Below are positions 27,253 to 35,142 of a stretch of 64,000 nt of DNA, in pieces. A program made the translations under genes and the position numbers. Below the pieces are notes generated by a model. It had not been told where the DNA came from. It saw only the letters and a list, made by a program, of their open reading frames with translations, and made no database searches. Origin of the DNA: Bradyrhizobium sediminis (GTDB lineage: Bacteria; Pseudomonadota; Alphaproteobacteria; Rhizobiales; Xanthobacteraceae); contig NZ_CP076135.1 in NCBI RefSeq assembly GCF_018736105.1, forward strand, positions 2,478,001-2,542,000. Reading direction: 5' to 3'. The stretch's first letter is position 1, and every line of letters starts with the position of its first letter.

Positions 27253-27286
27253 TTGACACCCCAGAATTGATGTGTATTAATACACA
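27253..27286 (+). promoter_or_regulatory. hicAB promoter with overlapping 16-bp perfect palindrome
   Basis: TTGACA at 27253-27258 and TATTAA at 27275-27280 are 16 bases apart. The palindrome TGTGTATTAATACACA at 27271-27286 covers the -10 box and ends 2 bases before the hicA ATG. HicB has a C-terminal ribbon-helix-helix, so this is the likely autoregulatory operator. The likely transcription start is at or next to the ATG, so the hicA message would be leaderless. Confidence 0.75.
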
Positions 27287-27288
27287 CC

Positions 27289-27477
27289 ATGAAAAGTCGG
27301 GAAATTATCTCGGCCCTTCAAAGGGATGGATGGCATGAGGTCGCCCGGAAGGGAAGCCACGTTCAATTCAAGCACCCTCGAAAAAAGGGCCGCGTAACCG
27401 TTCCGCACCCTGAACGAGATATCCCGGTCGGGACACTCAAAAGCATCGAAAAGCAATCGGGTCTTAAACTGAGGTAA
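27289..27477 (+). CDS. hicA: HicA-family toxin (mRNA interferase)
   Basis: 62 residues, the normal HicA size, with a double-stranded-RNA-binding-like fold. The catalytic His sits in the segment KGSHVQFKHP (about residues 22-31). The start MKSREIISALQRDGWHEVAR and the later VTVPHPERDIPVGTLKSI are family hallmarks. Relatives cut mRNA and halt translation until HicB neutralises them. No ribosome site precedes the ATG because the operator palindrome occupies that place. The antitoxin gene begins 5 bases after the stop. The pair lies in an island-like segment next to radA. Confidence 0.93.
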   Translation: MKSREIISALQRDGWHEVARKGSHVQFKHPRKKGRVTVPHPERDIPVGTLKSIEKQSGLKLR

Positions 27478-27482
27478 GAGCC

Positions 27483-27881
27483 ATGGGTCAGTATATTGGT
27501 CTTATCCATAAAGAAGCAGACAGCCACTTTGGCGTATCGTTTCCAGACTTCCCGGGTGTTGCTACCGCCGGGACCACACTGGATGACGCCCGAGCTATGG
27601 CAGAAGAAGCCCTAGCCTTTCATATTGAAGGTTTGGTCGAGGATGGAGAGGCCATCCCCGAACCCTCCAGCCTTGAAGACGTTATGGCCGATCCGGACAA
27701 TCGATCCGGCGTCGCAATCCTGGTTGCCGCGAAGACTGAGGCGCCCAAGGTTATCCGGGTAAACGTGACCTTGCCCGGTGATATCTTGGAGCAAATCGAC
27801 AAATATGCAGAGGCGCACGGGCTTTCTAGATCTGGCTTCCTAACTCAGGCCGCCAAAAAAGCGATGCTTGAGGCCGCCTAA
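27483..27881 (+). CDS. hicB: HicB-family antitoxin with ribbon-helix-helix domain
   Basis: 132 residues. The N-terminal half is the degenerate RNase H-like HicB fold (YIGLIHKEADSHFGVSFPDF, then GVATAGTTLDDARAMAEEAL) that blocks HicA. The C-terminal 45 residues form a ribbon-helix-helix DNA-binding domain (VIRVNVTLPGDILEQIDKYA, then AHGLSRSGFLTQAAKKAM). It should bind the palindrome over the hicA promoter. The gene follows hicA by 5 bases, and a rho-independent terminator ends the operon 22 bases after the stop. Confidence 0.93.
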   Translation: MGQYIGLIHKEADSHFGVSFPDFPGVATAGTTLDDARAMAEEALAFHIEGLVEDGEAIPEPSSLEDVMADPDNRSGVAILVAAKTEAPKVIRVNVTLPGDILEQIDKYAEAHGLSRSGFLTQAAKKAMLEAA

Positions 27882-27902
27882 TCTAGACTGTTCTTGAGAA
27901 GT

Positions 27903-27932
27903 AGCCCGGCTCACTTGCTGGGCTTTTTCTTT
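27903..27932 (+). terminator. Rho-independent terminator of hicAB
   Basis: Stem AGCCCGGC/GCTGGGCT (8 bp with one G-T pair) around TCACTT, followed directly by TTTTCTTT. It stands 22 bases after the hicB stop and is the clearest intrinsic terminator in the window. Confidence 0.85.
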
Positions 27933-28090
27933 CCCGCCTTCTTCGCCTTCGAGTTTCCTTCAGCGGCTTGTGCGGCGTGCTCATCGCACTCTTGAGCGCG
28001 GCTTCAACCCGGGCCGTCGCTAACGTGCCGGAACCAAACCCCGGTACGAAGGGGATACTTGTGGAGTCCATGGGACGACACTCGCCGCGG

Positions 28091-28220
28091 TCGCTCTACG
28101 CCCCCTCCACCCGGCTCGTGATCGCCTTGTCGATCCGCCGCCCGTCGAGATCGACAATTTCGAACCGCCAGCCGCCGGCTTCGACCTTGTCGCCGACTTT
28201 CGGAATTTTCCCGAATTCCT
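28091..28220 (-). pseudogene. Second, diverged copy of the 3' end of the CNNM/CorC gene
   Basis: Read on the minus strand, it encodes QEFGKIPKVGDKVEAGGWRF and then EIVDLDGRRIDKAITSRVEG, ending in A and a stop. The intact gene at 30188 ends the same way, differing at about four residues over 42. At DNA level the two copies are about 89% identical across about 128 bases, with one single-base gap, and are in the same orientation 2.1 kb apart. Similarity stops after the bases for LLQEFG. No start or upstream part exists, so this is a remnant. Confidence 0.85.
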
Positions 28221-28570
28221 GAAACAAATTCTTTGAGGAAGCCACGCGCCGAAGACTCGCGCGTTTTGCTAGCGGAACGGAAGTAACGATAGTTTGTCAC
28301 CACCTATTTCCGGGTGACTCGTGACGTAAGGTCGAAGCGACGGCTCTCCGACGCCATCCGATATTTTTGCGCGCAGCTCTGAACGAATCTGCCCGATCAT
28401 TTCGGTAGATTCTCTGCCGATGGCGTGAGGATCGAAACCGCAAATTTGAGTGGTCCGGTGGCAGAATTGGAGACCTCTTGTAACCTATGGTTGATGAGTT
28501 TGGGGGAGGATTGTCGCGGTGAACACCAGATTTGCGCGAGATCTGCCCCTCTCAGGAACAGTTTAATCCC

Positions 28571-29974
28571 ATGCAAAATTCAGTTCTCGGATCCTGGACG
28601 GTTAGGATCGCCGTTGGACTTGCGCTTCTCTATGGGCTGCAATTTTTCCCATATACAGGCGTGTTCATCATGATGTTCGGTATGGCGCTTGCCGGACCTT
28701 ACGTATGGGGGTTCTTGCCTCACCTCATAACGATCGGACTTATTTGCGACGTATCCCAGAAGCGTTTCTCAAGAAAAATGCTGCTTGTTCCGGTCTTGGG
28801 TTATGCGTCCTACTATTCGTTCTTCATTTATGAACTTGCTGTGATTCATTCAGTCGAAAATCAGCTTAAGGCTGAAAATGCGACACAGGCGATTGATTTC
28901 GATCCTTCGCGGCACGCGCTGGTCATGAAAGGTGGGGAGGGTTTGGCGACCTCCAATAAGATCCCCGTGGTCTACGAGGAAAACAGCAATTTTCCCGAAG
29001 GATACCTGTCGTACCGGCTAGTAAGTGCCCAAAGATGCAAGGATGTTCGTGACGTTAAAAGGGACAGCTTTGATTTCGATGTCTTCGGAGTCCATTGGCA
29101 GAGGGGGGAAGGTGTCCTCAATTCCAAATTTCTTGAACAATGCCAGATCAGAACTCGCGAACGGCCGAAAAAGGATATCGTGAAAATATCCGCTACCGAA
29201 AATAAGAAATTCGTCAAAGGAATTGAGGTGTTCGAAGCCACTCATGTGGTTGACGCACAGAACAAGGCGATAGGTGCTATCAAAGACGCGACGGCAATGC
29301 GATTGCCGGCTTTTCCGCTTTTTATTGTAGGCTGCGGACCCAGTCGTTCATCGTGGGACTGCTGGGCGGGGTTTCATCGATTCAGATATCCTTTTGAAAC
29401 GATCGCCGATAGCGCAGCAATTGAGAAGTACGGAACGAACTCAATAGCCAAGGTTCTCAAGCTGGAAAAATACAAGGAATCAGATTTTTCTGATTTCAAA
29501 GATTATCCGGAGAACATCGCCTTTGTCGAAGGTTGGCTCAATGCCAAAAAAAGCGAGACTGCGGAGGATTTCAATGAATGGGGAGTTCGGAAGGATAGCT
29601 TGTACATCCCAAAAATTGAGTACCTAGGTGATGTCGAGGGTTACAAGGGTGCTATTTATACAGGAAAGCAGGGCGGGCCTTTTTACGACTTCATAAGACG
29701 GAACAATGGAAAAACCGTCTTTATTGATGCGACACTTGATCAAAGGGTCAACCGCAGCGGGAATGTTTTCGGCATCTATGCCATTTGCAAAGAAGAAAGA
29801 GCCTGCGCTCGAATTGAGCATTGGTATAGGCTTATGAGCGGGAACACTGGAGTTCCTGTATCAAACAAAATTACAGGGTATTGGAAAGTCTCGACCTCGG
29901 GAGTGATGCCGGATTCAGGGACTCCAATAGGGAATACAAAGAACGTGCTTACGCTGGTTGATAGCACGAAGTAA
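28571..29974 (+). CDS. Orphan membrane-anchored protein in the island-like segment
   Basis: 467 residues from ATG 28571 (a TTG at 28532 would add 13). Residues about 8-75 contain two to three hydrophobic segments (VRIAVGLALLYGLQFFPYTG, then FIMMFGMALAGPYVWGFLPH, then ITIGLICDV), and a further one lies around 90-105. The remaining roughly 350 residues are soluble, rich in Lys, Glu, Asp and aromatic residues. They contain the Cys-bearing stretch FIVGCGPSRSSWDCWAGFHR. Codon use is much richer in A/T than in neighbouring genes, a sign of transfer. I do not recognise any domain. It is flanked by two copies of the CNNM gene end. Confidence 0.7.
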   Translation: MQNSVLGSWTVRIAVGLALLYGLQFFPYTGVFIMMFGMALAGPYVWGFLPHLITIGLICDVSQKRFSRKMLLVPVLGYASYYSFFIYELAVIHSVENQLKAENATQAIDFDPSRHALVMKGGEGLATSNKIPVVYEENSNFPEGYLSYRLVSAQRCKDVRDVKRDSFDFDVFGVHWQRGEGVLNSKFLEQCQIRTRERPKKDIVKISATENKKFVKGIEVFEATHVVDAQNKAIGAIKDATAMRLPAFPLFIVGCGPSRSSWDCWAGFHRFRYPFETIADSAAIEKYGTNSIAKVLKLEKYKESDFSDFKDYPENIAFVEGWLNAKKSETAEDFNEWGVRKDSLYIPKIEYLGDVEGYKGAIYTGKQGGPFYDFIRRNNGKTVFIDATLDQRVNRSGNVFGIYAICKEERACARIEHWYRLMSGNTGVPVSNKITGYWKVSTSGVMPDSGTPIGNTKNVLTLVDSTK

Positions 29975-29976
29975 TG

Positions 29977-30046
29977 TCATGCCATCCATGATCAGCCTGG
30001 GATCGAGTTCCAGCAATAATGGCTTGGCGATGAAGGAGTCGGCCAT
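29977..30046 (-). pseudogene. Possible truncated start of an LEPR-motif large exoprotein
   Basis: On the minus strand an ATG at 30046 opens MADSFIAKPLLLELDPRLIM followed by DGMT. The stretch LELDPRLIMDG resembles the N-terminal LEPR-type motif of giant surface proteins. The match breaks off at the stop codon of the orphan gene, as if the rest had been removed. The evidence is only about 24 residues, so this is a suggestion. Confidence 0.3.
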
Positions 30047-30187
30047 CAGTGGGAGATTCCGCGAGCAGTCCCTATAGCGCGACGTCCCAGGCCAGCGCGC
30101 CGAACTCAGAGCAGGTCGACGGCCTTAATGAGGTCCATGGTAAGGAATTGTGGGATCGTATGGCGGCCGCGAGTATTTCCAAGTCGC

Positions 30188-31477
30188 TCACGCCCCATCC
30201 ACCTTGCTCGCGATCGCCTTGTCGATCCTTCGCCCGTCCAGATCGACGATCTCGAACCGCCAGCCGCCGGCTTCGACCTTATCGCCGACGCCGGGAATTT
30301 TCCCGAATTCCTGCAGCAGGAAGCCGGCAAAGGTCTGATACGGCCGCGACGCCGGCAACGAGATGCCGAGCAGGTCGGCGAATTCGAGCACGGGCATCCA
30401 GCCCGAGATCAGGTAGGAGCCGTCGGCGCGTTTGGTGAAGGCGGCCTCTGCAGGTCCTTCCTCGGTGTGAAAGGCGCCGACGATCGCTTCCAGGATGTCC
30501 GCGCCCGTCACCACGCCCTGGAAGGTGCCGTATTCGTCATGGACGAGGCCGATATGCACCGGTGAATCGCGCAGGATCGCCACCACGTCGCGCGCGTCGA
30601 CGCTCTCCGGAATGATCGGCGCCTCGCGGATCAGCTGGCGGATATCCGGCGTCTGTCCCGACAGGAAGGCGTCGAGCAGATCCTTCGAATTGACGATGCC
30701 GAGCGCGTTATCGCGGTTGCCGTCGAATACCGGAAAGCGCGAGTGATTGCTGTTCAGGATGGTGGTCGCCACCTCGGTGTCGGGATCGGCAAGGTCGATC
30801 AGATCCACCTCGTGCCGCGGCGTCATCACGGCGCCGACCGGCAGGTCGCCGAGCCGCATCACGCCCGCGATCATTTCCTTTTCGCCGGGCTCCAGCACGC
30901 CGGCATTCTCGGCCTCGACCACGAGGGTGCGGATTTCCTCCTCGCTGACTTTTTCTTCCGCCGCGCCCCGCTGGCCGAGCAGCCAGAGCAGCAGCTTGCC
31001 GGACCGGTCCAACAGCCACACCAGCGGCAATGATGCCTTCGCCAGCCCCATCATCGCCGGCGCAACCCGGACCGCGATCGCCTCGGGATCGCGCAGCGCG
31101 ATCTGCTTCGGCACCAGTTCGCCGACGATCAGCGAAGCATAGGTAATAATGCCGACGACGAGGCCGACGCCGATTGCGTCGGCGAGCCCCCGCGATAGTC
31201 CGGCTTCAATCAGCCACGCGGTCAGGCGCTGCCCGAGCGTCGCGCCGGAGAAGGCGCCGGACAGCACGCCGATCAGGGTGATCCCGATCTGCACGGTGGA
31301 GAGAAACTTGCCGGGATCGGAGGCCAAAGCGAGTGCGCGGCGGGAGCCGGTGACGTTCCTCTCGACCAGGGCTGCCAGCCGCGCGGGCCGCGCGGAAACG
31401 ATGGCCAGCTCCGACATCGAGAGCAGGCCATTGACGACGATCAGGACCGTGACGATCCCGAGTTCCAGGTAGAGCAC
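30188..31477 (-). CDS. CNNM/CorC (HlyC) family transporter with CBS pair
   Basis: 429 residues from GTG 31477, chosen because AAGG lies 6 bases before it and the protein then starts at the first membrane helix (VLYLELGIVTVLIVVNGLLS). The DUF21 membrane domain covers about 1-190, two CBS domains about 205-330 (starting GAVMTPRHEVDLIDL), and a CorC/HlyC C-terminal domain about 345-425. The family is linked to magnesium or other cation movement and is often named hemolysin-like; haemolysis is not implied. It lies downstream of alr with the island on its 3' side. Its last 42 codons are duplicated at 28.1 kb. Confidence 0.92.
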   Translation of the reverse strand: MLYLELGIVTVLIVVNGLLSMSELAIVSARPARLAALVERNVTGSRRALALASDPGKFLSTVQIGITLIGVLSGAFSGATLGQRLTAWLIEAGLSRGLADAIGVGLVVGIITYASLIVGELVPKQIALRDPEAIAVRVAPAMMGLAKASLPLVWLLDRSGKLLLWLLGQRGAAEEKVSEEEIRTLVVEAENAGVLEPGEKEMIAGVMRLGDLPVGAVMTPRHEVDLIDLADPDTEVATTILNSNHSRFPVFDGNRDNALGIVNSKDLLDAFLSGQTPDIRQLIREAPIIPESVDARDVVAILRDSPVHIGLVHDEYGTFQGVVTGADILEAIVGAFHTEEGPAEAAFTKRADGSYLISGWMPVLEFADLLGISLPASRPYQTFAGFLLQEFGKIPGVGDKVEAGGWRFEIVDLDGRRIDKAIASKVDGA

Positions 31478-31618
31478 GTTCAGCCTTCGTGAGCGGGATC
31501 CGCACAAGACGATCCCGGAATCTGCCTGCCCCCGCCGGGCGGCCGGGCATCATAGCGAATATAGGTATTCATGCCGGACATACCAGAAAACCGGTCGCGA
31601 AGACCGCCGGCAAGTTTG

Positions 31619-32866
31619 TCAGGCCGGTGTCGCCGGAGTTGCCTCGGTGGTCGCAGGGGCCGGCTCGGCCGCCGCTTCGCTGGTCGCCGCGCCGCCCTTG
31701 TAGATCCGCGCATAGCGCGAGCCGAGGCTGGTCAGCACCTCGTATCCGATGGTGCCGAAATGGTGCGCGAGTTCGTCGACGGTGATGCCTTCGCCGATCA
31801 GCGTCACCATGTGGCCGCGCCGCGCCGCGTTCTTCTCGAGGTCGGTGACGTCGATCGCGATCAGGTCCATCGAGATGCGGCCGGCGATCGGGCAGCGCTT
31901 GCCCGCGACCATCACCTCGGCGCCGCGGGTGCCGTCATTGCTGCTGCCGGCGCGGAAATAGCCGTCGGCGTAGCCCGCCGACACGATCGCGAGCCGGGTC
32001 GGCCGCCGCGCGGTCCAGGTGCCGCCGTAACCGACGGTCTCACCCTTGTCGACGTTGCGGATCTGCACGATGCGGGCTTTCAGCTCGACCACCGGCCGCA
32101 TCGGGTTGTCGGCCTCCGGTGTCGGATTGACGCCGTAGAGCGCCGCACCCGGCCGCACCATGTCGAACTGGAACGCCGCGCCGAGGAAGATCCCCGACGA
32201 ATTCGACAGCGACGCGGGCACGCCGGAAAACAGGCTGGCGATTTCGCGGAAGGCCGCGAGCTGCCGGGCGTTGGTCGGATGATTGAGGCTCTCGGCGCAG
32301 GCGAGGTGGCTCATGACCAGCGTGATGCCGTGATCGCCGGCGTTGATGCGGGGAATGATGCCCTGCGCTTCCGCCACCGTCAGGCCGAGCCGGTTCATGC
32401 CGGTATCGATGTGAATCGCCGCACCCCCGGCCCAGCCGGAGCGGCGGCAAAACACGTCCCATTCGGCCAGCTCGTTGAGATCGCCGATCACGGGCCTGGC
32501 GTCGATCTTGGCGTAGGCATCGCCGGTGTTCTGGAAGAAGCCGCCGAGCACATAGATCGCCACGGCCGGCACCGCCGCGCGGACCGTGCGGGCCTCATCG
32601 AGGGTCGCCACGAAGAAGGTCTTGCAGCCGGCGGCGGCGAGCGCGCGCGCCACCGGTCCGGCGCCGCAGCCATAGGCGTTGGCCTTGACGACGCCGGCGC
32701 ATTCGGCCGGCACCGCGGTCTTCTCGAGTTTCTTCCAGTTGGCGATGATGGCGTCGAGATCGACCGTGAGCACGCCGGGGAAGGTCGCCAGCGCTGCCGC
32801 CTGGTTCGCCTCAGGCGAGAGGACGGAGCCTCCCGGAATCGATTTCGGATCGGACACGATGTTCAT
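31619..32866 (-). CDS. alr: Alanine racemase
   Basis: 415 residues. PLP-dependent interconversion of L- and D-alanine for peptidoglycan. The PLP lysine is K61 in VVKANAYGCG. The second catalytic residue, Tyr, lies in GETVGYGGTW (about 290). Conserved HIDTGMNRLGL and MVRPGAALYG are present. The C-terminal roughly 25 residues are an Ala/Thr/Pro tail beyond the usual end. The gene follows dnaB, a common alphaproteobacterial arrangement, with 48 bases between. No key residue is missing. Confidence 0.96.
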   Translation of the reverse strand: MNIVSDPKSIPGGSVLSPEANQAAALATFPGVLTVDLDAIIANWKKLEKTAVPAECAGVVKANAYGCGAGPVARALAAAGCKTFFVATLDEARTVRAAVPAVAIYVLGGFFQNTGDAYAKIDARPVIGDLNELAEWDVFCRRSGWAGGAAIHIDTGMNRLGLTVAEAQGIIPRINAGDHGITLVMSHLACAESLNHPTNARQLAAFREIASLFSGVPASLSNSSGIFLGAAFQFDMVRPGAALYGVNPTPEADNPMRPVVELKARIVQIRNVDKGETVGYGGTWTARRPTRLAIVSAGYADGYFRAGSSNDGTRGAEVMVAGKRCPIAGRISMDLIAIDVTDLEKNAARRGHMVTLIGEGITVDELAHHFGTIGYEVLTSLGSRYARIYKGGAATSEAAAEPAPATTEATPATPA

Positions 32867-32914
32867 GCCGCACTTTACGCACAGGCCAGCGGCGGTTCAA
32901 CCGGGCAGGCCGGG

Positions 32915-34417
32915 TCAGTAGCTCTGCGCCGGCATATGGCTGTCCTGCGCGAGATCGCTGAAGCGGGTGAACTGGCCCTCGAACGCCAGTTCCACCGTGC
33001 CGGTAGGGCCGTGGCGCTGCTTGCCGATGATGACTTCGGCCTTGCCGTGCACCAGCGACATGTCGAGCTGCCACTTTTCGTATTCCGGCGTGCCGACGCG
33101 CGGCTCCTTGTTGGCGAGGTAGTATTCCTCGCGGTAGACGAACATCACGACGTCGGCGTCCTGCTCGATCGAGCCGGATTCACGCAGGTCCGACAATTGC
33201 GGGCGCTTGTCGTCGCGGCTTTCGACCTGACGCGACAGCTGCGACAGCGCGATGATGGGAACGTTGAGTTCCTTGGCCAGCGCCTTCAGGCTGGTGGTGA
33301 TCTCGGTGACTTCCTGCACCCGGTTGTCGTTGCCGCGCTTGCCCGAGCCCTGCAGCAGCTGGATGTAGTCGACCACGATCAGATCGAGGCCCTTCTGCCG
33401 CTTCAGGCGGCGGGCGCGCGCGGTGAGCTGCGAAATCGACAGGCCGCCGGTCTCGTCGACATAGAGCGGCAGCGACTGCAGTTCGATCGAGTAGTCGCGA
33501 ATCTTTTCGAAGTCGCTCTCGGTGATACCGCCGCGGCGGATCGTGCTGGAGGCGATGCTGGTCTGCTCGGCGAGAATACGGGTGGCGAGCTGTTCGGCCG
33601 ACATTTCGCAGGAGAAGAAGCCGACGACGCCGCCATTGACCGATTTCATGGTGCCGTCGGCCTGGATTTCGGCGCGATGCGCTTTGGCCACGTTGTAGGC
33701 GATGTTGGTGGCGAGCGCGGTCTTGCCCATGCCGGGACGACCGGCGACGATGATCAGGTCGGAGGCCTGCAGGCCGCCCATCTTGGTGTCGAGATCGCGC
33801 AGGCCCGTTGCGATGCCCGACAATTTGCCGTCGCGCTGGAACGCCTTGGCCGCCATGTCGACGGCGACGGTGAGGGCCTGGGCGAAGCGCTGGAAGCCGC
33901 CGTCGTAGCGGCCGGATTCCGCCAGTTCGTAGAGCCTGCGCTCGGCATCCTCGATCTGCGCGCGCGGCGCAAAATCCACCGGCGCGTCGAAGGCGACGTT
34001 GACCATGTCCTCGCCGATCCGGATCAGGTCGCGGCGCAGCGCCAGTTCGTAGACCGTCCGCCCGTAGTCTTGGGCGTTGATGATGGTGGTGGCTTCGGCG
34101 GCGAGGCGGGCGAGGTATTGGCCGACCGTCATGCCGCCGATGTCGGTGTCGGCCGGCAGGAAGGTCTTCAGCGTGACGGGGGTCGCGACCTTGCCCATCC
34201 GGATCAGGCTGCCGCCGGTCTCGAAAATGGTCTGGTGGATCGGCTCGAAGAAATGCCGCGGCTCGAGAAAGTCCGAAACCCGGTAGAACGCGTCGTTGTT
34301 GACCAGGATCGCGCCCAACAGGCTCTGCTCCGCCTCGATATTGTGCGGTGCGCTCCGATAGGCCGGAGTACCCGGATCGGGCGCAAGCTTGAGGACGTTC
34401 GAATCAGTAAGTGCCAT
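32915..34417 (-). CDS. dnaB: Replicative DNA helicase DnaB
   Basis: 500 residues from ATG 34417 (MALTDSNVLKLAPDPG); a longer open frame upstream lacks support. The N-terminal domain (about 30-130, HNIEAEQSLLGAIL) mediates contacts with primase. The RecA-like domain has the P-loop GRPGMGKTALA (about 224), then LDLIVVDYIQLLQG and DLRESGSIEQDADVVMF. It unwinds DNA at the replication fork as a hexamer. No intein interrupts it. It heads the dnaB-alr pair. Confidence 0.97.
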   Translation of the reverse strand: MALTDSNVLKLAPDPGTPAYRSAPHNIEAEQSLLGAILVNNDAFYRVSDFLEPRHFFEPIHQTIFETGGSLIRMGKVATPVTLKTFLPADTDIGGMTVGQYLARLAAEATTIINAQDYGRTVYELALRRDLIRIGEDMVNVAFDAPVDFAPRAQIEDAERRLYELAESGRYDGGFQRFAQALTVAVDMAAKAFQRDGKLSGIATGLRDLDTKMGGLQASDLIIVAGRPGMGKTALATNIAYNVAKAHRAEIQADGTMKSVNGGVVGFFSCEMSAEQLATRILAEQTSIASSTIRRGGITESDFEKIRDYSIELQSLPLYVDETGGLSISQLTARARRLKRQKGLDLIVVDYIQLLQGSGKRGNDNRVQEVTEITTSLKALAKELNVPIIALSQLSRQVESRDDKRPQLSDLRESGSIEQDADVVMFVYREEYYLANKEPRVGTPEYEKWQLDMSLVHGKAEVIIGKQRHGPTGTVELAFEGQFTRFSDLAQDSHMPAQSY

Positions 34418-34666
34418 AGGCTGGATTGTTCTTCGGATTGGGGTCGTTTTAGGATTCTTCGAAGCGGGGCGCGAATAAAGCGCCACTCCCGCTCACAGTG
34501 GAAGCCGCTTCGTCCCTTATGCACGATTCTGATATTTTTTAGTGGATGAAACCGGACGCGGACGCATTCCGCTTGACGGGTTTCCCGGAAAACTTTGCGC
34601 GGCGTGAACCTTATCCCGCGCGCGGCATACTCACCCGAAGCGGGCGACGCGCGCTCCGCCGCTGAT

Positions 34667-34789
34667 TTAGATCAGGAGGAGATAGATCAGCGCGACCACG
34701 GCAGCGCCGACGCCGGTGGCGATCAGGGCGTAGTCGGTGCCGATGTCGGCGTGCGGATCGAACGATGATGGGTAGGTTTTCCGGGCCAT
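34667..34789 (-). CDS. Small one-helix membrane protein
   Basis: 40 residues: a polar start, MARKTYPSSFDPHADIGTDY, then one hydrophobic segment (about residues 21-40, ALIATGVGAAVVALIYLLLI) running to the last codon. The frame is clean and the composition is that of a real single-pass peptide. No good ribosome site is visible before the ATG. It lies on the same strand as dnaB, upstream of it. Function unknown. Confidence 0.5.
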   Translation of the reverse strand: MARKTYPSSFDPHADIGTDYALIATGVGAAVVALIYLLLI

Positions 34790-34932
34790 TTCGGACGTTT
34801 AGGGCAGCCCGGCCAAACCTTATGTGAAACAGGTCACATTCGGTTAATTTTCTTCAGGCCAAGGTGAGCGGGAACGTCCTGGCGGCGTCCGGATTGGTTG
34901 GGACGGGCTCGGAACGGGCGCAAGGGATCGCA

Positions 34933-35139
34933 ATGGGTCAGCAGTTACAGACTTCAAGACCTTGGCCGTCGGCAGGCGGCGAACGAGCCTGGCTGTCGAT
35001 GCTGATCGACGCCATGGAAGAGGTTTCCCGCTGCAAGTCCCCCTGCGATCGTTCGGTGCTGGCGGCGTTTCACGCGCAGCTTTCGCGTCCGGCGGCGCCC
35101 TGGGCGCACCACGGATCCCATTTCAGCCTGCGCAACTAG
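34933..35139 (+). CDS. Hypothetical small soluble protein
   Basis: 68 residues from ATG 34933, with AGGGA 6 bases before it. The middle is a predicted helix, ERAWLSMLIDAMEEVSRCKS, with two Cys, followed by a polar Ser/His-rich end. The frame stays open upstream to 34864 without a better start. It ends 3 bases before the stop of the convergent cfa gene. I do not recognise it, and it could be a chance frame. Confidence 0.45.
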   Translation: MGQQLQTSRPWPSAGGERAWLSMLIDAMEEVSRCKSPCDRSVLAAFHAQLSRPAAPWAHHGSHFSLRN

Positions 35140-35142
35140 AAC

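Larger units (their letters stand above)
27882..28570. other. Intergenic stretch with terminator and duplicated gene fragment
   Basis: 689 bases after hicB. They hold the hicAB terminator, a second copy of the CNNM/CorC gene end (28091-28220) and the leader of the orphan gene. The part from 28230 to 28570 shows no gene or strong repeat. Confidence 0.5.

Noticed and set aside
30049..30565. Plus-strand frames at the right end of the island
   Set aside because: They lie opposite the CNNM gene end and have shadow-type composition.
31571..34549. 992-codon open frame on the plus strand
   Set aside because: It lies over alr and dnaB, which are certain on the minus strand. The composition is that of a shadow frame.
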